Shown one piece after another: positions 57,201 through 64,000 of a stretch of DNA of 64,000 nucleotides. The stretch's first letter is position 1; every line of letters starts with the position of its first letter. The position numbers and the translations under genes were made by a program. The notes below the pieces were generated by a model. That model was not told where the DNA came from and did no database searches. It was given only the letters and a program-made list of their open reading frames with translations. This stretch comes from Cinnamomum chago (taxonomy: Eukaryota; Streptophyta; Magnoliopsida; Laurales; Lauraceae). The stretch spans positions 42,687,501-42,751,500 of the forward strand of contig CP142458.1 of NCBI GenBank assembly GCA_038049695.1, read 5' to 3'.

Positions 57201-59287
57201 GTTGTAAATCCATAGTTATCTGGCTTATGGATACGGTTTTCTATTAGTATTTATTTAAATTTGAAATTGTCAATTCTTATTTCATGAATTTCTGATTTGA
57301 AGTTTTCAATTCTTATTTCATGAACTTCTCTGACTTTCCTGATTACGATAACAAACTCAGTTATTCACACATACTCATATATGAAAAATTAATACTCAAA
57401 GATGTTCTACATACTGTTAGTTCTCGTCATTTTGATGCTATCCTCTGATGCTCAGTGGATGGGAAAACCAAAGCTGATATCTCATATAATGCATAAGGAG
57501 TCTGCATAGTTCGTTTTTTTTTTTTTTTCGAATTATCCTTTAGATCCTTTTTTTTTAATGTGTGAATCTGGTAAGAGTTACAACTACATCTTGCTTTGCA
57601 TCTTTTGCCAACCTCCAATGCAATATTGATTGGTGTGACTCGTTTCAGGTTGCTGAAGCTGAAACGGCATCCTTAGGTCAAAGGCAAAAGGTTAAAGAGC
57701 TTGAAGCTCAGCTAAATGAAGCCGAAGAAACAGTAGTAGACCTTAGGACAGAATTGAGAAGAGTGCAAGATGAACTGGAGAAGTTAAAAAATAATCTTGT
57801 GAAGCCAATGGATGAACGAAGAGTAAAAGGTAGTAGTGCTCACACAAATCCCCATCAGGAGATGAATATTTGCATTTCTGACTCCATTGCATGTCTGCTG
57901 CTTTCAGGAACTGAACATGTCAAATCCCCATCAGGAGATGATCGCTGCTGTTTTGGGTTTGAAAATGCAACCACACCAACTGAACCATTGGATGATTTAC
58001 CTTCAGGGCACTATTATGACAGCAACACTGATTTAGCTTCCATTGCAACAAGAAATAAAGAACCTGAGTTGTATAAAAATGGATGGACTCAGCAGATTCG
58101 TGCCTTGGAAGAGAACCAGCTCACAGGGAACTCACCACTTCATGGACAAAATGATGATGGAAACTCCCACACAAAGAATGAATTGATGGTTGGAGATGGT
58201 GGAATAATGCAACAAACTTGCACTTTGAACTCTCCTAAGGTCGAGAATATGGAAAAATCAAAGGAAATGGTGCAATACGATAGCAGCTATGAAAAAGGTG
58301 GTATTGTTAGGTTTTTCCGCAGAACTTTGAGAAAAAGAGCAAAATATGATCTTGTTGAAACTATTACCTGTGGAACTGCTGATAAGCCTGCAGAAGCTCA
58401 AGTGTCGTCTGCTGTTATCCCTTCAGAATTCATTCGATTCCCACGTGATGGGATGATTGAATCTGATGAAAACCCATCAAAGGTGATTGGAGAAGAGGCA
58501 CATAAGGATTCAAACTCCCATTTTGCTCCAGTATCTACTAAAGATAGCGAAACTGTAAAAAGTGGGAAATGTAATCCAGATATACCATCTGAGAATGAAG
58601 ATCCCTCTAGTCACTTACCAATGGAGAATATTCAGAATGACAAAGATAGTTATGAGCAAAAACTTCCAGATACTTCTGATGTTTCAATTTGTAAGACAAA
58701 CCTTGGGACTGTTGATGTTCCATTGGTGAAAACTGATTCCAAAGATGAAAAACCAACTGGAACAGTTGGAGCTCCTACCCAAGCAGTAAATGACAAGCTT
58801 CTCAAGTACACATTTCGGCGGAAGCGTAAGAGGCTCCCTTTAAGCACCCATAATGATGACTGTTCCACTGAAAAGAAGAGCGCTTCAAGGAGAAATTCAG
58901 GAGACAAGCAAGGTACCTTACCAGAGCCGCAAAAGCCTACATTGGTGATGGAGTCCTCTCGAGACAGTCGGCGATTGGTGCAGGTTGCTCGTCAGGTTCG
59001 TGTTTTTCCTATTTGTCTCTGTAGATGCTTGCTTGTTTATGAATACAGAATTGGGAAGGGAATATGTTCTGTTACTGGTAGGATAGAATTATTCCATCCA
59101 GATACATCACCGTTTGTCCGTCCTTATAATAAAATTTGTGATACCATTAAAAAATAATAATAAAACTTGTGATGGTATCACCTGCTTCAATTGTTCAAGT
59201 GATCTTTTTCCTTTTCTTTTTCATAATATCTTGAATTCATTTTCCTACTTTCAGCTTATATCTCTCTCTGGAAAACGATGGCGGTAG
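27090..59287 (+). CDS. Plant coiled-coil protein gene, five exons, ~498 aa
   Basis: Inferred exons are 27090-27107, 27214-27390, 57649-57829, 57908-58995 and 59255-59287; all introns are GT-AG and the joined frame stays open to TAG. Residues about 5-120 are a predicted coiled coil ([20 protein letters not shown], then [20 protein letters not shown]). The rest is acidic and serine-rich, with basic clusters FFRRTLRKR (near 255) and FRRKRKR (near 430) that could be nuclear-localisation signals. The C-terminus is short ([10 protein letters not shown]). The pattern matches a family of uncharacterised plant coiled-coil proteins recalled from other angiosperms. No enzyme domain is visible and the function is unknown. 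Intron 2 is 30,258 bp. The gene has no stops or frameshifts, unlike everything around it. Confidence 0.85.
27815..28520 (+). pseudogene. LINE reverse-transcriptase remnant
   Basis: Broken frames encode [11 protein letters not shown] (usual plant LINE block FIDLEKAYD), LFSDDLLPI (a relic of the F-A-D-D catalytic region) and, near 28330-28400, GVECW and a degenerate LRWMCG tail. Order and spacing fit the palm-to-thumb part of a plant LINE RT. Stops and frameshifts are many. No 5' end, poly-A tail or target duplication was recognised. Confidence 0.6.
28823..30016 (-). mobile_element. LTR fragment of a long-LTR Ty3-like family
   Basis: The plus strand starts TGTCACGCCCGGAACC and shares blocks with other minus-oriented LTRs in the window (GTGCTAGTGGTCTAAGTGTG here, GTGCTAGTAGTCTAATGGTG near 43965). 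The suggested end GCGCA at 30016 is weak and no target duplication was found. No coding sequence. Confidence 0.5.
30017..30199 (+). other. 3' end of a Sirevirus-like 5' LTR and its primer-binding site
   Basis: CTTTCA at 30181-30186 is followed by TTGGTATCGAACT (from 30188), a decayed form of the initiator-Met PBS TGGTATCAGAGC. The gag frame starts 50 bp later. The 5' part of this LTR was not found, so it is truncated or displaced. Confidence 0.5.
30254..31168 (+). pseudogene. Sirevirus-like copia gag, N-terminal part
   Basis: [20 protein letters not shown] and [16 protein letters not shown] are the Sirevirus-type gag head. The frame then breaks repeatedly but continues collinearly ([37 protein letters not shown]). 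A CCHC zinc knuckle [14 protein letters not shown] closes the segment at about 31130-31168, where the Reina-like element interrupts it. The protein would package element RNA; with several stops and frameshifts it is dead. The second half continues at 34570. Confidence 0.8.
31169..34564 (-). mobile_element. Reina-like chromovirus lacking gag and protease
   Basis: LTRs are 31169-31531 (363 bp) and 34201-34564 (364 bp), both TGATGTGAAG...TTGCATCA, with the perfect 5-bp duplication GAATG at 31164-31168 and 34565-34569. On minus, the PBS TGGTATCAGAG adjoins the right LTR and a GGAGAGAG PPT adjoins the left. The LTRs differ at roughly a dozen positions (about 96 percent identity by eye), suggesting a moderately old insertion. 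It sits inside Sirevirus gag. Confidence 0.93.
31532..34143 (-). pseudogene. Chromovirus pol (RT, RNase H, integrase, chromodomain), defective
   Basis: Soon after the PBS the sequence jumps straight into RT ([20 protein letters not shown]), so gag, protease and the RT head are deleted. The RT core is long and open to about 33092, but the catalytic motif reads YFND rather than YFDD. RNase H and the integrase zinc domain (HLGRDKT...CRTCQLA) follow. The integrase core has frameshifts ([12 protein letters not shown] in one frame, [10 protein letters not shown] in another). A chromodomain-like tail, [16 protein letters not shown], ends it. It cannot be active on its own. If its ends are intact it could at most have been moved by other elements. 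Confidence 0.88.
34565..35857 (+). pseudogene. Sirevirus-like gag C-terminal part and protease start
   Basis: After the target duplication the interrupted gag resumes ([20 protein letters not shown]), then an acidic coiled-coil tail ([20 protein letters not shown]) and a second zinc knuckle, [15 protein letters not shown] protease-like GYLDSGCS motif appears near 35755. A long coiled-coil gag with two knuckles is typical of Sireviruses. The frame is broken several times. It ends where a minus-oriented LTR begins at 35858; integrase and RT are missing. Confidence 0.75.
35858..36513 (-). mobile_element. LTR fragment, left part (split by the chromovirus)
   Basis: The plus strand starts TATCATGACCCAGAATCC, probably a mutated TGTCATGACCC end of the long-LTR family. 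The last 120 bp are a tandem array of about 30-bp units (ATCATTGACCACGAAGGTCCTTA). The array is cut at 36513 by the chromovirus and resumes at 43785. Confidence 0.6.
36514..37641 (+). repeat. 5' LTR of the chromovirus
   Basis: TGATGGGG...GCATCA, 1,128 bp; it lacks 23 bp present in the 3' LTR near 42810. It is followed by ATCT and the PBS. Near its end it has an AGATCTGAACC-rich repeated stretch (37240-37390). Confidence 0.93.
37646..37657 (+). other. Primer-binding site (initiator tRNA-Met type)
   Basis: TGGTATCAGAGC, four bases after the LTR end, is the standard complement of plant initiator Met-tRNA 3' sequence. Confidence 0.9.
37783..42629 (+). pseudogene. Chromovirus gag-pol with four disabling lesions
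   Basis: One frame runs from ATG 37783 with TAA at 37948-37950, then is open to 40251: gag capsid, a zinc knuckle whose first Cys is Tyr ([14 protein letters not shown]), aspartic protease IDSG (near 39187) and the RT start. A 1-bp deletion near 40245 shifts the frame. RT then continues with intact YFDD, RNase H and integrase (HHCC domain near 41275-41405) to 42128. The motif usually written SDRD reads SSRD, so a catalytic Asp may be lost. A second frameshift near 42011 and a TAA at 42419-42421 precede the chromodomain-like tail ([16 protein letters not shown]). In the family these proteins make particles, copy RNA and integrate into heterochromatin. This copy cannot produce them intact. Confidence 0.92.
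42622..42633 (+). other. Polypurine tract of the chromovirus
   Basis: GCCGAGGGGAAT abuts the 3' LTR start at 42634. Confidence 0.7.
42634..43784 (+). repeat. 3' LTR of the chromovirus
   Basis: 1,151 bp, ending GCATCA at 43784, followed by target duplication AAGGT. Nearly identical to the 5' LTR apart from the 23-bp indel and scattered substitutions. Confidence 0.93.
43785..44195 (-). mobile_element. LTR fragment, right part, with ~30-bp tandem repeats
   Basis: Continues the LTR interrupted at 36513. About five units of the ATCATTGACCACGAAGGTCCATAAAC type run from 43785 to 43935, followed by sequence shared with the LTR at 28823. Its outer end is not seen; a copia LTR begins at 44196. Confidence 0.6.
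44196..44468 (-). repeat. 3' LTR of a decayed copia element
   Basis: On minus it runs TGTAAAGAAATAGG...CATTAACA, 273 bp, preceded by the purine tract GAGAAGGGG. No target duplication is testable, because the other end of the element is missing. Confidence 0.65.
44482..46524 (-). pseudogene. Ty1/copia pol remnant (integrase tail, RT, RNase H)
   Basis: Reading minus from 46524: the integrase tail [17 protein letters not shown], a proline-rich linker, RT with [16 protein letters not shown] and an intact YVDD (near 45425), [30 protein letters not shown], then RNase H relics ([10 protein letters not shown]). At least six stops or frameshifts interrupt it; the longest open piece is 116 codons (45348-44998). 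The upstream integrase core, protease and gag are missing, because the sequence is cut at 46524 by the next element. Clade not assigned. Confidence 0.85.
46795..48507 (-). pseudogene. Ty3 gag-protease, pol deleted
   Basis: [14 protein letters not shown] starts a gag with a long coiled N-terminus. A TGA at 48178-48180 sits where related gags have Trp (EFLD-stop-L). Gag then continues from [14 protein letters not shown] through a capsid domain and a zinc knuckle ([13 protein letters not shown]). The retroviral-type protease follows, but its active site reads INGGS instead of the usual DGGS/DSGS, losing the catalytic Asp. After the protease, only a short C-terminal block remains ([15 protein letters not shown]). 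RT, RNase H and integrase are absent. The frame ends within left-LTR-like sequence. It resembles non-autonomous gag-only chromovirus derivatives. Confidence 0.85.
48508..49524 (-). other. 1-kb leader of the gag-protease element
   Basis: A GC-rich stretch with a T20-plus run near 49160-49185 lies between PBS and gag. Several frames of 60-110 codons occur on both strands but overlap each other, lack motifs and are not accepted as genes. The composition differs from the AT-rich surroundings, so it could be captured host sequence. A database search would be needed to tell. Confidence 0.5.
49811..51230 (+). pseudogene. LINE reverse-transcriptase remnant
   Basis: Broken frames give NYRAIQLMS (usual NYRGIKLMS), [49 protein letters not shown] and, near 50810-50900, [20 protein letters not shown]. 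The order is that of a plant LINE RT from finger to thumb and tail. Around 50080-50160 a short stretch (TTTTTATTRAACTRAAGAAAG) is duplicated. Multiple stops make it a pseudogene. A better-preserved relative of the 27815 remnant. Confidence 0.78.
53960..55422. mobile_element. TIR element with ACGTATC-type subterminal repeats
   Basis: Left AAGCACGGATACGTGG and right ...GTCCTTGTCCGTGCTT form short inverted ends. Both subterminal 100-bp zones are packed with GGATACG/CGTATCC hexamers in both directions, a hallmark of hAT- or Mutator-like non-autonomous elements. No convincing target duplication was found. The core contains a (GA)n run at about 54190-54231 and no recognised transposase. Confidence 0.65.
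54190..54231. repeat. (GA)21 microsatellite
   Basis: An uninterrupted GA run of about 42 bp inside the TIR element; a useful polymorphic marker. Confidence 0.9.
55968..56025. repeat. Perfect 23-bp hairpin (58 bp), MITE-like
   Basis: TACTTGGACAAACTGGGG plus GGACC forms a 23-nt arm that is exactly repeated in reverse complement after a 12-nt loop, GGGCCAGGAATC. No internal room for coding. It may be a deleted MITE; no clear target duplication. Confidence 0.85.
56177..56914. mobile_element. Non-autonomous hAT-like element (decayed)
   Basis: Ends TAGGGGTGGCAGA and TCTGCTACCCCTTTA are imperfect inverted repeats. Subterminal zones are rich in ACCCGACCCG/GGTTGGGTTAAAA motifs typical of plant hAT MITEs. 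An 8-bp target duplication was not recognised. A palindromic MITE is nested at 56480-56633. Confidence 0.6.
56480..56633. mobile_element. Palindromic MITE (154 bp), Stowaway/mariner-like
   Basis: About 65-bp arms AGGGAGATCCTCCTACGAAA... and their reverse complement differ at only a few positions, with a 24-bp loop. It is flanked by (TA)n on both sides, compatible with TA target duplication. The transcript would fold into a long hairpin. Confidence 0.85.
57649..59287 (+). CDS. Exons 3-5 of the coiled-coil gene
   Basis: Exon 3 follows acceptor TTTCAG at 57648 and continues the coiled coil from [10 protein letters not shown] 78-bp segment, 57830-57907, has GT and AG ends but is also open in frame, so it may be an intron or a retained insert of 26 residues. 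Exon 4 runs to VARQ at 58995. Exon 5 adds [10 protein letters not shown] and the TAG at 59285-59287. Reading past 58995 without splicing stays open to 59157, but that extension is hydrophobic and unlike the family. Confidence 0.8.
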
Positions 59288-61735
59288 CTTTGCTGGTTTC
59301 ACACACACTGAGGGAAGTTGATGCTATGAATGATACAAGAACCCCAAGCCAGAGTAAATCTTCAAAACTGGTTTTCATCAACGCTTGAGGAATGCTGGTT
59401 TAATTATTACTGTAATGGGTGATGATGGATGACGAGTCACTTGCACAGCTGAAGCATGTATGTCTGTTCTAGTAAACTATAAGCCTTGTGAGAAGTTTTT
59501 AACATTGATGGAGAGAGCTTTTGTTGTTCCTTCACTCCATTCATGGGTTCTAGCAGGTTATGAGTGCTGCATTCTGTTGCTTTACTCATTCCCTGAAGTG
59601 ATTTATGTATTGTCAACACTATTGTTTCTGATATTTATACATGATTTTTCTGAGGATGTCATTTTGTGTCATAGTTACATGTGTTAGATATGCATTATCT
59701 GTTGCCTGGTGAGTTTGTCATTTGTTTGCTGTCACAACTATGGTAATTGAATGTGAGAACGCGACTGATGTTTTTCAGCTTCTTATTCCTCTTTTGGCCA
59801 TGCTCTTCCGTAAGTCCCCTTGTAATCGGTTCTATGATATCATACTGTGAGATGGCAGAGGTAAAATAAGATCCAATAGCAAAGGGAGAGACAGAAGGTA
59901 GCGGAGAAACTTCTCCTGTATAATTCTTAATTTGTTCTCATGCAGTGTTCTCAGCAAGCATGTGGAGAGAAAGGAACAAACGGAAACCTATTTTATAAAG
60001 GAAGTAGCAGAAACAGGAAGAGAGAGGTCTTAGCTGATGACCCACTCATTTCCCCTGTAGCACTTTTTTCCTGCTTACCTGAAACCCTTGAAGATTTTGA
60101 TGTAATCCGATCATTCTTTGAGAAAACCGGGGTAAATGGTACCCGAGGCTAATTAGGAGGGTGGTGGATTTGCATGGAGCATTAATTGGATATCTACAAC
60201 TGAATGCAAATTGGACAGGTTTATTAATTCTAGCATTTGGAAGAGAGGTAAGTGCATCATGGTCTCAACGTCCATAGATCCAATGGGAGGGGCCCCCGGT
60301 TCACTCCAAGTGCACAAAATTTCATGTGCGTAGAGGCATAATTAGGCAAATCTGCCCAAGGGACAGTGCACACCTAAGCCACCATTTTTTATCAAGTTGG
60401 TGCTTGATTTGCTTAGATGGTATTATTAGCTCTCTTATATACTGATATTGCTTTGAAAGTGATAGAGTGGTTTATTTTAGTGTTTATAATGTATTTTATC
60501 TGTTAATTCATGTTTCTATGGCCATAGATGTATGGTGGAATCGATTTGGGTATGATGCCCTGAGCTACAAAAATTGGCCAGCCACTACAACTATGGAGTC
60601 TAACTGGTACGGAATCCAAAATGAAGGTGCCAACTATGTTATATATTACAGGCTGAAATAGATCATAAGTGTGTTGTTAGGCTTAACAATGTAGGTTTTT
60701 AACAGAAAAGGAGGGAAAAAGAAAAGAAAATGCTTAGCATTTTAATCCTTTCGGATTAACATACATAAATCAGATGTACAATGATTCGAATAGATCTGAG
60801 CAACAACCTAAATCTCAATGTTGACAAATACCTGTATCCCCGGGAAGGTCAACTTCGACAAATTCCTAGATCGAGCTGTTCCTTTTAATTGGGTATTGAC
60901 TACTCTTCGACTTCTTCCTTTCTACAAGTATTGGTGAGGAGTCGTTAGGGTTTCTCTAAGGGCCTGTTTGTTTGCATCGAATGCAAAGGAATACGATATC
61001 CAATGTAAATATACAAATATGACCATCAAATATTAAAATAACCTTCCTTTGAATGAGAAATTAATTAAGGCAAGATGGGAAATGAATACCCGGTCGTCAT
61101 CACAGAAATTCAAATCCTAGGATAGTTAAGGTCCCATCTACGTTGCTACCTTATATCTTTCACCTCTCACTCAAGGAGCTCATTTGACCATGAATTCCTA
61201 TGTATTCTAATGCAAAAATGCGGGCCCTGACATCCCCTTTCCTTGATGGAGTACTTCTATTAATAGGTTTAGAAATGCCTACATGTATAGCTAACAAGAT
61301 TCCTACCAGATTAGAACTTTTCTTAAGCCAAAGATATCTCTATAAGATACATCTAACAATAATGGGAAACCAAATATAAGTGGGCTCCTTTCCTGGGCAT
61401 GTGGTCATTTGAACTACACCCATAAAAGTCCAGCATTCTCTCAGTTGGTCCATATGATCACATGCATCACCTCATAAAACTTTAGCTGGTGATCACTTCT
61501 TTAAATTTACTAATCAATCTTATCTCATACTATAATTACATGAAACTACCAAAATGCAAATTATGGAGGCTATAGACCATTTAACCGACAGGCTACCTTC
61601 TATATGTTACACTCCTTAGTAGTTCCACTTAACTCAATCTTTAATTAAGTTAGCATGATCATTTTATGTGACTGTTTAATTTATTTGGTTACACTGTAAT
61701 GTCATATCCTTTATAATTTCCTTAATTAAGCATTA
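59288..61735. other. Downstream flank, no supported gene
   Basis: The region should contain the 3' UTR of the coiled-coil gene. I see no further exon with convincing splice sites; the longest frames (60-75 codons) lack motifs. A possible MITE at about 60962-61227 has ends GGGCCTG and CGGGCCC with TGCATYNGAAT-like subterminal sequence, but no target duplication. Confidence 0.5.
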
Positions 61736-62165
61736 TCACATTTTCATACAGTGAGTAAAATAAGAAAACAAAATCATCAAAATTATAGTAGCTAAAGTAA
61801 TCAGTCTCAACAATGTCTTTAGATATGGCAATCCTTCTTTAGGCAATTCATCAAGCCTCATGTGAAACACACGTTTCTTAAATGCTTTTGACACCAATGC
61901 CTTGGTCCAGGGATCAACAATCCTAAGATTCATAATGATACAAAATTGACATTAAGTTATATGGATGCAATCATAAATTTCACTTTAACAAAAAGTTCTT
62001 AACATGATAAAATTCTTGTTGTTACAGTGAAAAGATTGTTGGAATAATAGTTTTACTAACCTAGCAATTCTTATTGCAGAGTCCTATGACAAGTTCTGTA
62101 GCCTAGTAATATACTTTATGGCCTCATAGTATGCCATACACTCGATTTCTATAATGAAAGACTAG
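61736..62165 (-). pseudogene. Ty1/copia RNase H remnant
   Basis: Minus translation shows EIECMAYYEAIKY near 62150 (family AEYVA..EA) and further on NLRIVDPWTKALVSKAF, the C-terminal RNase H block usually written ADPLTKAL. Frames are broken and no LTR was assigned. It is separate from the copia remnant at 63520, because an LTR lies between them. Confidence 0.6.
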
Positions 62166-62239
62166 CAAAACATGTCCATGCTATAATTCATATTACAGAA
62201 ATTATACTAGAAAGTTAAAATTGCATGAAAATTAAAATA

Positions 62240-63513
62240 TGGTATTTTCTGTATAAGTCATATTGAGAAGAGAACCCTCAAACCACCCAAGTACAGAAAC
62301 CAGAGGAGAAAAGAAAGGAGAAGAGAGAACCACAAAAACAACCAATAATGGTCATGGATGTCCAGCCCTCGAGGGCTATTTGTAATTTTGGAACTTCATC
62401 TCTGAGGTCTCTTGTGGGTCCTACTTCTCTTTCTCTTATGTTTCCTACTCATCTTTCTCTTATGAGTATTGTTTGATTATAACTCTCTTTCTTAGGTCTA
62501 ATATGGGCACCACTAGGGATTCCTTTGATTTGGCTCCAACTGCAGCATTTGGACCCCACATCTCATGTGAATTTTTGACCCACAATTAATTGCAAATAAC
62601 TCCACTATATAAATGCAATTGCACTCTAGACCTAGGAATTTGAATTTTACAAGAAGACCCTAAACTTTTCAATTACTGCAAGCAGGCCCCTCCATCAATT
62701 ATATCCATGGATCCATTGGAATTAAACTGTCTAACCAAATTAGATCCACCTCTTATTACCTCTTAATCAGAACGGGTGTACACTTACCGACGACAAATTC
62801 CATTAATCAGCACAAGGGGATATTTCTCTTTTAGAGGACAGATTCTATCTTGAGAATATATGTTCCCATAATCCTATTACCATTTACCTGAGATACCGTG
62901 GTGTTGACCTACAATTGGCCTCACGCATTGGTAAGTTAAAGTAAATGCATAGAAGAAAATTGAGTCCATTATCTTGTGCTGATTAATGGTTCTAAAAAAT
63001 ATATCTTTCAAAACAAAAAAACTTGAGTCCATTACTATCTGAGGATTGAGAGCCTATTGCTTGAAAATTATGAGAGCATTCCTTAATTAAAGACAGTGAT
63101 TTGTATTAGGTACTACTCATGGTCCTTCAGTACATCCAATGCACTAGCACAACAATCCAGAGCCTTCCACTCTGATGGTCGAGACAAACCATACTATCTC
63201 ATAATAATTATAGTGCTACAACCTTTTCAGATGAGATGCACAGTCCCATCATTGATTGTGAAATGCTTCAAGTATAAGAGTGGTGATCAATGTCTCCTGC
63301 ATGTGAATCTCATCTACACACATGGATCACATTTAATATACTTAAAGGCTCCTATTCATCTCATGAACAATCATGTCATTTTCTATTAATTATGTGCAAC
63401 AATTAATCAAATTCCATTCATTTCGTGAATAAAAGCATGAATTTATATATCAATTAAGATAATAAATGAATGTATTTACATCAACCACTTGATTGAGGAC
63501 ATACAATCGAACA
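62240..63513 (-). repeat. Angela-like 3' LTR
   Basis: On minus it starts TGTTCGATTGTATGTCC at 63513, directly after a CAAGTGATAGAT tract, paralleling CAAGTGGGAGAT-TGTTGGGATTG of the element at 1947. A TATATAAAT-like box lies near 62606. The far end near 62240 is approximate. Confidence 0.6.
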
Positions 63514-63519
63514 ATCTAT

Positions 63520-64000
63520 CACTTGGTAGTACTCGAAGGCCTAGTAAAGGGGATTTGCAAGATTATCCGTAGAAGTAATCTTGGTGACAGCAATGTCACC
63601 CCTCTGCACAATCTCTTTGACTATATGATACATCCGCTTTACGTGTTTTTGGCTTTTATGGCTTATTGGTTCCTTGGATTGAGCAACTGCCCAGGTATTG
63701 TCACAGAAGACTGTAAGCGATTGTCACGCCAATGGTACCACCCCAAGTTCCAAAAGAAACCTCTTGAGCCATACTGCCTCCTCTGCCACCAAGAGGTAGA
63801 CTTCCCCGAATCCTTATTTGACATATAGTCAGAATATGTGTATCCAACCAGAATCAACTCATCACTGCCATAAATCAACATGTACTCTCTAGTTCTTTTC
63901 AAATATTTGAGACTACACTTTACAGCAGTCCCATGATCAAGGCCTGGGTTCGATTTATATATGCTGATTAAGCCCACTGTATGACAAATATCTTGTCTAG
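63520..64000 (-). pseudogene. Ty1/copia RT/RNase H remnant (continues past right edge)
   Basis: From the right edge on minus: KYLKRTREYMLIYGSDEL, GYTYSDYMSNKDSGKST (family GYTDSDFQSDKD.RKSTSGY). Then about 60 codons of RNase H seem deleted or frameshifted. The tail CDNTWAVAQSKEPISHKSQK, HIVKEIVQRGDIAVTKI, TDNLANPFTRPSSTTK follows in another frame. The Angela-like LTR follows immediately, so this is the 3' end of one element. The acidic YTDSD motif has become YTYSD, which would abolish RNase H even without the frameshift. Confidence 0.8.

Larger units (their letters stand above)
27391..57648 (+). other. Intron 2, 30.26 kb, filled with nested retrotransposons
   Basis: The donor GTATGC and acceptor TTTCAG are clean, and the flanking exons join in phase 0 within one coiled coil. 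At least ten transposon-derived units lie inside, on both strands. Unassigned stretches are 27391-27814, 28521-28822, 55532-55967 and 56915-57648, in which I see only AT-rich intronic sequence. Confidence 0.8.

Noticed and set aside
59940-60661. Possible extra exons downstream of the coiled-coil gene
   Set aside because: No recognisable domain; the gene already ends in a family-like short last exon at 59287.
1-64000. tRNA, rRNA or bacterial-type operons
   Set aside because: None recognised; the Met-tRNA-like strings at 37646, 34189 and 49525 are retroelement primer-binding sites.

Overview
This window is nuclear DNA of a flowering plant. The evidence is a spliced plant coiled-coil gene, nested Ty1/copia and Ty3/gypsy LTR retrotransposons, LINE remnants, hAT-like elements and MITEs, and a FAR1/MULE-type pseudogene. 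The species cannot be named from the sequence. Almost all of the window is transposon-derived, and only one host gene looks functional.

Layout. 1-~3.7 kb: the 3' half of an Angela/Tork-like Ty1/copia element (open pol frame, then PPT and 3' LTR). 4.38-18.04 kb: a giant inverted repeat made from a Tat/Athila-type Ty3/gypsy element. Both arms (about 5.15 kb once a later solo-LTR insertion in the left arm is removed) carry LTR, primer-binding site, repeat-filled leader and ORF1. They point inward to a 1.44-kb spacer that carries gag. 18.04-18.48 kb: FAR1/MULE pseudogene on the minus strand, cut at the retroelement border. 18.55-19.89 kb: a non-autonomous hAT element with a perfect 8-bp target duplication and CT-rich cargo. 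19.94-26.22 kb: a solo LTR (TSD ACTAT) with a related LTR nested inside it in opposite orientation.

27.09-59.29 kb: the host gene, plus strand, five inferred exons, about 498 aa, encoding an N-terminal coiled coil and a low-complexity C-terminal region with basic clusters. Its second intron is 30.26 kb and is filled with nested elements. In order these are a LINE remnant, an LTR, Sirevirus-like gag-protease split by a gag-less Reina-like chromovirus (TSD GAATG), an LTR split by a nearly intact chromovirus (TSD AAGGT), a decayed copia element, a gag-protease-only Ty3 element, a second LINE remnant, another solo LTR carrying a TIR element, and a hAT-like element holding a palindromic MITE.

59.3-64 kb: flanking sequence with no supported gene, then two minus-strand copia RNase H remnants and an Angela-like LTR that continues off the right edge.

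The elements do not form a pathway. The biological interest lies in the hairpin-forming retroelement, the host gene that must splice across 30 kb of retrotransposons, and a recurring design in which different LTR families each carry their own GC-rich perfect palindromes. Exon borders, clade names and some LTR ends are inferred by eye; target-site duplications and LTR termini were read directly.
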